Shown: positions 1 to 10,848 of the stretch, piece by piece
Layout: the number at the start of each line of letters is the position of its first letter
Numbering within the stretch: position 1 is the stretch's first letter
NCBI RefSeq assembly: GCF_019578655.1
Contig: NC_063259.1
Location: 4,514,001 to 4,578,000 of the forward strand
Direction: 5' to 3'
DNA: 64,000 bases
Origin: Ricinus communis
Taxonomy: Eukaryota > Streptophyta > Magnoliopsida > Malpighiales > Euphorbiaceae
Position numbers and translations under genes: made by a program
Notes under the pieces: generated by a model
The model's database searches: none
What the model saw: the letters and a program-made list of their open reading frames with translations, nothing else
Told to the model about the DNA's origin: nothing

Positions 1-260
1 AGATTTGCTGAATAAATCTCTCTTATATTACTGATTTCTCATACAATTTTCTCATTTTCCAACTTGATTCTAAAAAAGAAATAATTAAAATCTTTACATA
101 ATGACATTGTAATAATCTGCAATATTTATTGTCCATAATATTTTTTGTGAGAGCAATGTGTCAACACCCTGTGTAAATAATATGACAACATTGGACACTT
201 TTTCTCAGGAATAGTTCAAAAGTTCCTGTAAGAAACATTAACATACGATTTCTTTTTGGC

Positions 261-426
261 TCAAAAACTTGCCTCCTCAGTCGATGGCCGCCTCAAGAAA
301 TACCGCAGACTGTTAGCAAGAACCTGCCAAATCTCATAAAGACAGCTATCATCAATTTTAACAAGAATATGGCAAGAATTTGTCATCATTTTCATTACCA
401 AATTCAAATTCTGTTGGGTACCCTTA

Positions 427-477
<51 letters not shown>

Positions 478-3400
478 TTCATGATACCATGTAAATTCCT
501 TGAAAAGAACCCTCCATAAACGGTGTGCCATAATATACATTTTTGTAGCCTCTGCTATTTGAAGTAGAAAATCTTAGCATTTAAATTGTTATCCGCAAAA
601 AGTAGAAAAGATTAGGAGTTAAATTATGATAATATTCAATGTCATAATATTAAGAGATACAGGGTCTAATTTTAAAACGATAAACATACCAGGATTTATG
701 GATATTATAGTCCAGTACAAAAATGCTGAGTTTTTGGAAACCTCAAGGACCAAAATAACTATAGATGAAAGTGTAAATTGTACCTAAGCTCAAGGGATCT
801 TTGTAATTTAAATGTATATATATATTATATATAGTCCGGATAAATTGATAAGAACCTATTGCAATATTGTCATTATGCACTAGTGTTTCAATGTTACCAA
901 ACTTAATACTATTATAACGGATGATTAAAAGTATTAAATAAAGGATCAGTAGCGGCCAAGTATCTTCAAGGTCACGCGTTAGGGGCTTTCTTAAGTTCCA
1001 CAAAAGGTTTTCACAGGTTAGACCAAGTTCATAAAGTAAAACATAGTTTGCACCAGTCTTACCTGTTGAAGAGGCTTGATGATGGCTTTACCCTTGTAGC
1101 TAACATGAAACTTGGCCTTTGCCAACAATCCCTAGGTGCCAAAAGAAGATATGGAAGTATGGTTTCAATACTTGGATTCATTCTAACTCAAAATATTGAA
1201 ACAAAAATAGAAAGTAATAGAAAGATGCAAAAAGAAATTTACTACCTCTGTGTCAAATTCTCCTGAATCAACAGCAACATTAATGTCAGTGATAATCTTT
1301 ACAAGATCAACCAATAATCCAGGGCGATCAGCTGTCTCCACAAATAGCAAGCTGTGATAGAGAAATACCGGTCACCACTATAGTAATTTATATTGACACA
1401 GTAACATCTTCAAACTAATACCCTTTTGAGGGTGAATGCATCAAAAACAAAATTATCGTTTTAAGAAGCCAACTTCTTTCGTAAGCATATTGAATTCTTA
1501 GACACCTAACTAGCAATTTCTTTGCAGCATCAACTAGAGTTTAGAGTTTAGAGTTTAGAGATAAAAGATTGCACATGAGACATGGATAAGAAAAGAGAAA
1601 TGGGAATAAAAAATAAAACTTATCTTATTTTCTTTTCCATGACCTAATGACTAATACTTTATAGTAATGAATTTACCATCAACTTTATCATTTTAACATT
1701 AGTCCTGTCTCAGTCCCGATGGTTAGGGCTCTGGTACATAGTCTTTCTGTTGCTCCTGCTATCCGCAAGGACAGGGGAAGACGAGCACTTTTTTAGACTC
1801 GGACTCAGGGACCTAATGACTAATACTTTATAGTAATGAATTTACCATCAACTTTATCATTTTAACTTTTCTTTTTTGGAAAAAAATGTGGCAATTCTCA
1901 TTTCATGACTGCATAAAATTCACTTAACTCTTCATTTTGTAAATAGTTACTAAAGGTTTTTTTTCTTTTTTTATTTCACAAAATATTTGCTTGTAAAAGA
2001 CGGCTATCCCATTTCATTTGGAGTACGGAACCAAGAGAGACAGTCATTTAACACTGTTCTCAACCACATGTTATCAAAAACAATATACATATATAAGTAA
2101 CCTACTAAACCAATTATTGGGCATAATGAACACAAGAGGTGAAGTAAGAACATGGGTTCAGCAAGCTACTGACACATAAGATGTAAAAATCATTGTCCAA
2201 AAGCCTCTATCACTCTACAATAAATCATAGAATGGCATTCAAGTTTTTCCAAATAATATTACCAATAAAAATCAGGGCCATAATATGCACTTACAAGCTT
2301 CACTCTCATAATGATCAAATATGACATATGGACCTATTATAGACCATGCAATTATTGTTGTATGGTAGGGGTTATTGGGTTTCAAGAGCTAAACATCTCA
2401 TAGGAGAATTTGAAGCCCTATTTACCTGCGATCAGGACCATCATCATAGACGCTTATGTGAGTTGCAATATCCACATCAACCTGAGAGAGCAAACATATG
2501 GTAATCTTTAGAAACGTTTGATAGCATAAGTGTTAATCCGCCTATCAGTGATTGACACACCGTAAAATTTGTTCTTGTGGTATCGGTTTCTATCACAAGG
2601 ATAACAGAAGTTAGAGGAAAAAGGTAAATGTAGTTTAGAACAGTTTACATATGAAAGCCTTATCCCAAAACTTTGATCTGCTTTTAATTGAAAATGAGAT
2701 AGATTTATCAAATTTATTACCTGTTGCTTTGGAGGCTCCACACCAAAGGCAACTCCCATTGCTAATTGGGAACTTGATTCCTGGACCCGAAATTGACATT
2801 CATTAGGCCCATAAGGTCAAGAGCTCTTCAAAGTGATACAACGAACATAAGAAAAATTACAGGGTGGTACTGAAGCAGATTGTTTATGATTGTCAATCGA
2901 ATCGCCTCAAGCAGCTCTGGATCTTCAACTTTTCTACCTGTATCACTGAAAAAGAGGCTCCACCTCTAAGCAACAAAACTCACTGAAAGAGACCATTGGA
3001 ATTACTGGTTCATAGAGCTCACTAGAAAGAACAGGCAAAATAAGATACATTCACAAATATACTATCCATAGATTTTGATGGGAAGAATATTTTTCTTTGG
3101 CCTTCTGGGTACTAACATCTTCTTGCCAATTTTATTTTCAAGTAGAAATATGGTTGCTTGAGAAAGCAGATAAGGAGGATAAAGATTAACAGAAATATAG
3201 CAAATGTGAATAACAGGATACAGAGATTATGTTACTTAATGAGCTCATATTCCAAGAAGGATTGCATAAAGCATGTAACTTACGCTTTAGTGATGGAGAA
3301 AGTGTTGTGCTTCCCAGAAGAATCCAAAAATACATTAGCCTTGGTAACATTTAGGCCGAGGTTTCTAAGTGCATTCATCTGTAGTAACAGATTTGGTCAC

Positions 3401-4063
3401 AATCAAGCTCTACATAATACAAAATCAGAACAAAAAAATTTAAAGAAAAAGGTGCATACAGTATCCAGAAGAGCACCGAGACGATCTCCAAAGGTAATCT
3501 CGACCACGGTTGCATCTGGATCAGAGTCTTGGTCTATTATTACTTTTGGAGTTGGAACTGAATCTGTCTCATTATGACTTCCATCCTGCTCAAAATAATA
3601 ATAAGACCACCACCATTTCCCCACACCCCCCGCACAAGTCAAAACAAATTTAGCAACCCCATTTCCAGTAATAACAATACCCAACAACAAATCCTTCCAG
3701 TACCTCTACTGCCGTGGCTGATGATGCTTGTGGAATGATTATGGTCCTATAAGATGACAATCTTGCAACAATTTGCACGCATTCATTTAGCAACAAAACC
3801 ACCCATAAATTGAGAAATTGGGTCGCACCCAATTCATCTATAAGCTCAAAAATTTTACTCTAAATCGACAACCAGAGACGAACGCTAAGAAAACAATTTG
3901 GCAAGTTCAGCACATACCTCCTACTCCCAGTAGTACCAGCCGTCTGCTTACAAAGAATGTGGAGTGGAGTAGTATGAAAAGCAAAACAGGAGTACTTTTC
4001 AACTACTTTGCCCTTATAACAATAGTGAAGAGAAAGACTAGAAAACGCCATAGCCACTACCAT
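261..4063 (-). CDS. ACR11: ACT domain-containing protein ACR11-like, chloroplastic (10 exons)
   Basis: Exons by GT/AG junctions on the minus strand: 3918-4063, 3704-3746 (or to 3761), 3460-3585, 3284-3378, 2861-2945, 2721-2780, 2426-2481, 1246-1351, 1063-1131, 261-323. They sum to 849 nt, in frame, giving 282 residues (287 with the longer exon 2). Residues 1 to about 63 are a Ser/Thr/Arg-rich plastid transit peptide. Two ACT domains follow, near residues 84-150 (starting at the [12 protein letters not shown] motif) and 203-270 ([14 protein letters not shown]). The tail ending [10 protein letters not shown] is typical of this family. ACT domains bind amino acids or nitrogen metabolites; in Arabidopsis ACR11 is reported to associate with plastid glutamine synthetase and Fd-GOGAT, so a regulatory role in plastid nitrogen assimilation is inferred. 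I start at the ATG at 4063; an upstream open stretch has only a TTG. A second in-frame ATG lies at 4051. No frameshift is visible. The ACR11 rather than ACR12 label is from recalled similarity. Confidence 0.93.
430..472. repeat. (AT)n microsatellite in the last intron of ACR11
   Basis: About 21 AT dinucleotides in a row, inside the intron between the final two coding exons (324-1062). Similar AT runs occur at 7753-7782, 8369-8390, 9475-9492, 24139-24169 and 31241-31270. They are simple sequence repeats and likely length-polymorphic. Confidence 0.95.
1641..1866. repeat. Perfect 57-bp direct repeat flanking a 112-bp spacer in an ACR11 intron
   Basis: Bases 1641-1697 and 1810-1866 are identical over 57 bp. 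The 112 bp between them (1698-1809) are clearly richer in G and C than the surrounding intron. The block sits in the intron between exons 7 and 8 (1352-2425). Perfect identity means a recent event: either a segmental duplication, or insertion of the GC-rich piece with a long target duplication. Just upstream (about 1538-1560) is a short run of TTTAGAG units. Confidence 0.9.
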
Positions 4064-4147
4064 TTTTGATCTATAACAACAGCAGCAGCAGCAAGGAAAA
4101 GAAGAAGGAGAACAAGAGAGAGTCAAATAATAGTTATCGTGTTATCC

Positions 4148-4170
4148 TCCGCCATTAAATATATCTATTA
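4148..4170 (-). promoter_or_regulatory. Possible TATA region of the ACR11-like gene
   Basis: The minus strand carries an AT-rich TATA-like stretch (TATAATAGATATATTTAA) about 90-105 bp upstream of the chosen ATG at 4063. It would leave a leader of about 60-70 nt that includes a short CTG repeat near 4079-4095. This rests on position and composition only. Confidence 0.25.
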
Positions 4171-5779
4171 TAAGGTAAGAGATGCATATTTTTTTTTATC
4201 TCTAACGTCCGTTCCGCATCTCTCACCTTTTTAGATATTTTTTTTTTTGGTTTTTCTTTGGAATCACAGTTATGTTCTTTGGGAGGTCTCCCAATAACGA
4301 CGCCTTCGGTTCATGTCCAATTTGCTGTCTCCATCGTTACCTGTCCCTCTATCCTAATCCCATGACATACCAAAATGGCTGGATCTAGTCGGTTTGGGTA
4401 AATTTTATAGTTAAAACTTTTCGGATTTTTTTTTTGAGCAAGGTACTTTAAATTTGGGTCCTTTTTTTTTTTCAGTGTTGAGTTGATTCTTTATTTATTT
4501 ATTTCTTTTGGTTTTAGATTTAGAGTCTCGGTCCTTTTGAATTGGTATTGTTACATAAATAGTGTCTCGGCTTTATATTTTTATAATTAAAGTGTCTCAA
4601 CTTTAAATTCTTATAGTGCCTGTATCAGTCATTGTTATAATCTTAAAATAAGCTACATTAGGAATTAGTGGTTTGAGGCAATTGTAATAGCAAGAAGAAG
4701 TTTTGCTGTTAAAGTGTGTACTGCATTGTTTTTCTATAATGAATATGTTACTTTTTGGTAGTAATTTGAGTATTTGGAAGTATTCATTCGTGAATTTGAG
4801 TGTGACGAATGAACGTCAACATTTTTTAGTGTAAACTAAAACTATGAGCAAAATGCAAACTGTTAAGTCTCAAGTGTAACTATGAACAACAGTAATCTAC
4901 TGCATTTGCTTGGATTTTATAGTAATGCATAGCAAGTCATTCCCAAACGGATTTATTTTGCTACAGTTTTTATGTGCTTGTGTTTAAGTGCAAAGTTGGA
5001 GGCAGATACAGCACCCTGCCAACTTCAAAATTAGTAAAGCTGATACATACTGATATTAAAGTGGATTTTCGTTGATATTAAAAAGGTAATGTCACAATGT
5101 ACCACTGATATCAAGCATAAATTAAAATGTTTGATATACAAAAATTATAAAAGACAAAAACCTCAAGGATAAAAAATAAAGCTGAGTTTGTTTCATCTTC
5201 TCCAATTAACATAACCCAAAGTAATAATAATAATAAAAAATTCCTTTGGCAGCATCATCATCCTAAAAACTTCAACATGTATTTCCATCCTCCAACCATT
5301 TTGTGTCTTTGCCTTTTCTCCTTTCCTCTTGCTAACAGCACCATCATATATATTCTTTATCCTGAAATTAATAATAGTACCATTAAAAGCCTCAATTAAA
5401 TTTTTATCTAAGATATTGCACTTTTACCTTTATTGAAAAAGGCCCTATACCAATGACTTGGACGATAGCTAAGCATAACTTGGATGATAGTTAAGCATAA
5501 CTTCAAATCCTTGAGGTCTCAATCTCTTCATTTTTTCCATGTTAACTTCAAAAGCAGACATGTTGTTTGACTTTGTATATAATCAAAACTGTTTCTGTAA
5601 GTTTTTGTTCTTGTGCTTTTTTCTCCAATTTGTATAAAGATGCCTAGCACAACATCTATGTTCAGCCATAGACAATTTATTTTTCAGAGCATCTAGTAAT
5701 CTTGGTATTCAAAGAAATAATTTTGAATTAATATCATAATTAAGCATAAAAATTAAGCAATTATAGTGGTGATTAGTAA
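4171..5779. other. Intergenic, no gene recognised
   Basis: AT-rich spacer with stops in all frames. I see only homopolymer T runs near 4190-4250 and 4425-4475 and a two-copy 22-bp tandem duplication at about 5456-5499. No credible coding segment or RNA gene was found. Confidence 0.6.
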
Positions 5780-7100
5780 ATTACCTTTTGTTGGTTAGTG
5801 ATGACTGTCCATCCAGCACCTACTTTCATGTTCAAATTCTTTGCAAGCACGTCAATAAACCAAGTCCATGTTACTATAGACTCAGTAGTTGTAACAGACC
5901 ATGCAACAGGGAACATCTAATTATTCTCGTCTCTTCCCATAGCTGCAAGAACCTCACCTTTTACTGTACCTTTCATAAAGCAGCCATTAAGACCAATAAT
6001 CTTCCTACAACCCCCTAAAAAACCCTTTTTTAAAGATAATTAAATGAAATGTAAAGTCTTTGAAACGCAAGCAACTGATCTGGAACAGGTCTAGCAACCT
6101 TCATGTCTGTTATACTCCTAAGATTTGGCTTCTCAATCTCAGCTAAATAGTCTCCTATATTCTTCTTTCAGATCATCTTGCAATTTCTCCATTGTTAGTA
6201 ACTTTGTCATTTTAATTTGTGTTAGTGCGATCTCTACCTTCAAATATTTCTTAATTAATTCTTTCAAATCCATCAACTTCATTGTGTGAATACACCTGTA
6301 CTTGTGCAAATACTTACAAGACAACCAATTAATAGTCACTCTCTTATTTTTGCTTGTCACTAGGTAAGTATGCTCATCCACAAAAGTCTTCACTTGAAAG
6401 TAGTTGTTACCCTTGTCCTTAGATGCATAAATGGTCCATGGATATGATTTCAAATATTTCACTCTAGTCTGCCCATCTGTGTTTCTGAAAATCTTCACTG
6501 CCCTCTCCTCATGTATTGAATACCTTGTTATAACTTCTTTGAACTCCCTTATGCCTCTAAAGGTCATACCCAAACAAAAAGCAATCTTATCAGCCTTTGG
6601 ATCATAAGTAGAAAATCTGGTTTTTCTCATTATAGCATGGTCATCATCAGAACCATATGTATTTACAAGATTAAAATCAGATTCATCACTTTTGAAACCT
6701 TCCTCCTCTCTAGTTCAATCTTATGTTTGCATGTGTGAATGAAAGGTAGGAATAGTGAAAGGTAGGAATAGATCTTGGTTGATAAGTAGTTGCTTTTTCT
6801 CTTCTTTGTTCATCAGCGTTGTTGCCTTCACTTTTGTCTTTCCTTTTTTTAGACCTTCTCAATGCTTCCCTAGCTCGCTGCATTTAATCATCATCCTAAT
6901 CAGATAGCCATTGATAATAAGAAACATCATCCTCTTCCTCACTTCCATCTTTATCACATTCTTTATCTAAACTTGTATGAACATTTGCACTTTCTTGCTA
7001 ACCATCAAATATATCCTCAGTCCTCACATATTTATTTGTAGTTTCAGCCTCTACCTTAGCAGCTTTGAATAGGTAACAGATGAAATATAGTTCATTGTCC
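5780..7100 (-). pseudogene. Degenerate MULE (MuDR-type) transposase
   Basis: Read on the minus strand, 7100-6640 encodes a broken acidic and then basic region. The stretch 6630-6139 (163 codons) matches the MuDR N-terminal DNA-binding domain: a WTIYAS core followed by the CKYLH...CIH cysteine/histidine pattern. After a frameshift near 6150 comes the linker read at 6140-6050. The start of the MULE catalytic domain follows at about 6010-5780 (GLNGCFMKG, then AAMGRDENN). There is an in-frame TAG just after AAMGRDENN, further stops lie upstream, and the C-terminal half of the catalytic domain is missing. I find no convincing terminal inverted repeats, so this is an old fragment. Confidence 0.8.
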
Positions 7101-7124
7101 ATCCAATCTAAATATCATGGAAGC

Positions 7125-7172
7125 CCAACTTTCTATAAGAGAGTGTAACTCACTCTCTATAAAAGAGAGTGA
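7125..7172. repeat. Short inverted repeat related to one at 23375
   Basis: A stretch reading AGAGAGTGTAACTCACTCTC is nearly self-complementary and is followed by a second GAGAGTG copy. An almost identical motif (AGAGAGTGTGACTCACTC) lies at about 23375. Both are followed some hundreds of bases later by a related AAACCTGACRATAA-type segment (about 7475 and 23483). The two loci therefore look like copies of one old dispersed repeat. Confidence 0.5.
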
Positions 7173-7749
7173 TTTGCTAAAAGATAATAAATTAATAAAT
7201 TTGACCTAACATTTATAAGAAATAAAATAAATTGGTATTTATCTATAATAAATTTTAGTTATTAAGTTGAATTAAAAAATAGTTTTAGTTTTTTTAATTT
7301 ATGTTCAAGTTATTTTTAAATTATAAAATAGTTTTCTTAAGAAATTAATAAATTATTTTTAATTTAAAAGAAAACCTTTTTTAGTTTTCAAGCCACTGAC
7401 TCGAATAAAGAATAATCTGAATTAAAATAGCAAAATTTTGGATTAAGCCCAAAAAATAAAGAAAGAGTTAAATTAAATCTGACAATAAAGTTTAGGGGCC
7501 AATTAAACTTTATTGAATTTAGAGAAAATATAAAATATTATTTTTCTTAAATATAATTTTACTATTTTTTTCTTGCATTTTTACTAATTATATTATTTTT
7601 ACTGTTTTCTCCACACTCTTCTCTTTTCTTTCTTTTTCTTTCTTCTAACTTTCTTTTTTATTTTGATTTTTAAATTTTCACTTCTTCCTTTTTTTTGACA
7701 TTCTCATTGTGCTGTATGGTAGTTTTTTTTTTCAATTTCTTTGAATACT

Positions 7750-7785
<36 letters not shown>

Positions 7786-10300
7786 AATTGATTTTGTTTA
7801 AAAGTTTTAACTCGTTCTTTTACTTCCTCTAAATGTAATAAATTTTCATCTCAAATTTTAAGGAATTTGGTGAATCCTATTTGTATTGATAAGAAGGAAA
7901 CTCGCATAATTTTATTTCTAAAAAAATTGATAAAAATCAGTAGCTAAAATTTGAAAAAGAAGTAAGGTATTGGTGTTTCTTATCTAAAAATATTATAAAG
8001 GAAAAATCGTCAAATAAATATGCTCATTGCCATTAAAACATCATTTATTGTTGCTCTTTATTGTATGTACTAACTTAGAATAAATTCGTTAGTTTTTGAT
8101 TTGTTGATTAATGGTAGAAAAAAATATGTTGAGTCCTTTTAATTTGTTATTGATTTCATTTTAGAATGTTAGAGTTTTGTAATTTGATAACAAGTGTGTG
8201 TTTTGCCTCATAGTGTTGGAGAATATAGAGAAATAGATTATTGCAACTAACATTTGAACTTGCATTTAAAGTATTTGATGAGTTTCCTGAATAAATATTT
8301 TTTTTCCTTTTGGTGATGGTTTTAATGGGTGTGATACTAATAGGTTTAATATTATATCCAAATCAGTATATATATATATATATATATATTAAAATATGTA
8401 TATAAATACTATTTTTTTATACAATTTTAAGAAGAAAAAATATTTTGTTTGTAACCTTTTTATCTTGATATGTTAAAAAATTTTCTTTATAGTGATACAT
8501 AAATTATTGTTTCTTTTTCATTTATATATTCAGAAAAATATAGTGAAGAAGGAGAAGGAAATTGGAATTATAGAATGATCAAAGAAAAAATAAGTGGATT
8601 ATTATACAACTAGGAAAGAAATAAGATGACATGGAGCATTAATTCAAGACTTCGTAGCTAGTTATTCAACTTAATTTGATTTCTTTTCTTTGCAATGATG
8701 CTACGCATGTATGGACAAGTAATAAAATGACCATTTGAGTTAGCTAATAAATTGGATTAAATGGAATTATATTTTGTACTAATGATGTTTGATAATATAC
8801 TTGTCCTAAGAAATGGGACTAAACTTTTTAAATAGTGTTAAGTTTATAGGTGCATAGATACAAAAGTACAAGCAAAAACCAAATAACAATTTTAAATACT
8901 ATGTATATACTATATGTATATCAAATATATACGAAACATATACTAAAATCTGTAAAATGTAGACCATTTACTGTAACTTTTATTTGTGTTGTTTTAAAGA
9001 TATAAACACAATGAGTATATTATATATAAGAAACATATATTAAAATAACTTAAGTATATTTCATTATTTTGAATAAACACTAATATTATATCTTTACTGC
9101 TGAACAAGAAATTAAATTTTAGAATAAAAACATGTTATACAAATTGGAATTTGATTAAAAGTTACCTAACATATATATTTTATACCCTACATATAATAAA
9201 ATAAGTGTAATATATAGTATTTTCTAAGAGTTTACCTTTTTATTTTTATAAATGCACAATCTATATGAATTAAAATAGTTGCAGATACCAAATATATATT
9301 TGATGTATATCATATTTTGTTGAGCGTATACCATTTGTTGCTACTTTTAGCCTTTTTTTTTTAAAAGTATAAATATTTAAAATATACTATAAATATATAC
9401 AACAGATACTAAAATAAATATAATGTACATCAATTTTTAGAGTTTAATATTTTAGTCTTCTATATTTGAAAAATATATATATATATATATATTAAAATAT
9501 TTCGGATATCAAATATATGTTTAATGTATTTCATACTTTTCGAATGGATCTCATTTGTTTCTACATTTTCTATCCCATTATGTTACAAGTATACATAATA
9601 TTTAATAATTTTATAGAAATATAGAATAATAAAATAATTATCATAATACTATTTTCTTGATTTTCAATAATCACAAGAGTTATTATATAAACCTTTACTA
9701 AATCAATCAACTAAAACTGATATTGTTGCTATTGAGAAAAATAATTTTTAAAATTAAAATATTTAAATTAAACAAATTGAATTTTTTAATTAATTTATAT
9801 CCAACATATATCTAATATATACTTTTTATTATATATTTATAAAAAAAAAGTTATCTTTACGATGATTTTCTTTCTTTTAAACAAATGTGACTTATATATA
9901 AAATAAATTATATTCTTAAAAAATAATTTTAGATACTAGTTATGTATATATTAGGCTCTCCAATGGTTTAACCTGCAATCAAATTAATATTATTGAATAG
10001 ATACTAAACATATGCCAGCATATATTAAATATAAACCAAAAATTAAATATAATAAAAATTATAAAAACATATACCAAATTGCTAATAATATATATTATTT
10101 TGTAAATATACTTAATATATACCAGCATAATTTGAAATAATTTTACTTAACAGTAAAAATGATATTTTCAATATCTTTTTGGATATTTATGAAAGAATCC
10201 CTTGTATTTTTTAAAGAAAAAAAATTTAATAGTAAAACTAATATTTTTAACTTTTATTTTGGATATTTCTGAAAAAAAATCCCTTGAATTTATTGTCAAT
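7173..10300. repeat. AT-rich, repeat-derived intergenic stretch
   Basis: Extremely AT-rich with no open frame of note. From about 8900 to 10150 the motif ATATACCAAATATATATTTGATGTATATCAT and related forms recur (for example near 8920, 9290, 9500 and 10060). The copies near 9290 and 9500 lie about 210 bp apart and align over roughly 70 bp. This looks like a decayed dispersed or tandem repeat; I cannot assign a family. Confidence 0.45.
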
Positions 10301-10848
10301 GGACTGCACTTTCTTCTCTTATTGAATCACACAGCCTTTGCAGCTATGGTTGAGTAAGATTTGTTTTTGTAGGAATTGCTGATCAGTTGTGCATTTCGCA
10401 TTGGACATTACCCATTGTGATTTCTTAAAAGTGAAACGGCTGTAATTTTGATGCATGAGTTGAGAAGGGATTGATAGTAATGTCCATTGGCTTTGCATGA
10501 GAAAAAGACAATGGAGGAGCCAGAAAGGTTGAAGATAAAAGAAAAGGGCAAATGGAATTGGTGAAGGATAGCTCAACTCTTTTTTTATCATTTCAGGAAA
10601 TTTCCTATTGGTGAAACAAGAACAGAAATCCAAAGAATTATCCTCCAAAAGACCATGAAAATTAATAAAATAAAGAAGAAATATCTCTGAGAACGAACTC
10701 CATGAAAATGCCATATATGGCCTTTTCCACCAATAACCTGTTACATACCGTTAGTTGAAGTGACCCTTGTTCAAAACTTGGACTATGAACAAAAATTGAA
10801 ACACCACAAACAATAATAATGTGCATCTGGAAACTCTGCTTTAGATTC
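10301..10848 (-). other. 3-prime flank of eIF2-gamma
   Basis: Sequence beyond the stop codon, presumably the 3-prime UTR and downstream flank. It contains open but unrecognisable frames and no known domain; I do not call a gene here. Confidence 0.4.

Noticed and set aside
1538..1560. Interstitial telomere repeat
   Set aside because: Units read TTTAGAG, not the plant TTTAGGG, and there are only about four; too short to claim.
1698..1809. tRNA-derived SINE in the ACR11 intron
   Set aside because: There is a vague box-A-like GGTTAGGGCTCTGG, but no clear box B at the right distance and no tail; not enough to call.
3158..3577. 139-codon plus-strand frame over ACR11
   Set aside because: It lies across exons and introns of the opposite-strand gene and has no recognisable domain; it is a shadow frame.
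4064..4126. Upstream extension of the ACR11 frame by 21 codons
   Set aside because: It would start at TTG, not ATG; the transit peptide reads normally from the ATG at 4063.
10319..10714. 131-codon minus-strand frame downstream of eIF2-gamma
   Set aside because: No known domain, Phe/Leu/Ser-rich as expected from AT-rich DNA, lies where the eIF2-gamma 3-prime flank should be.
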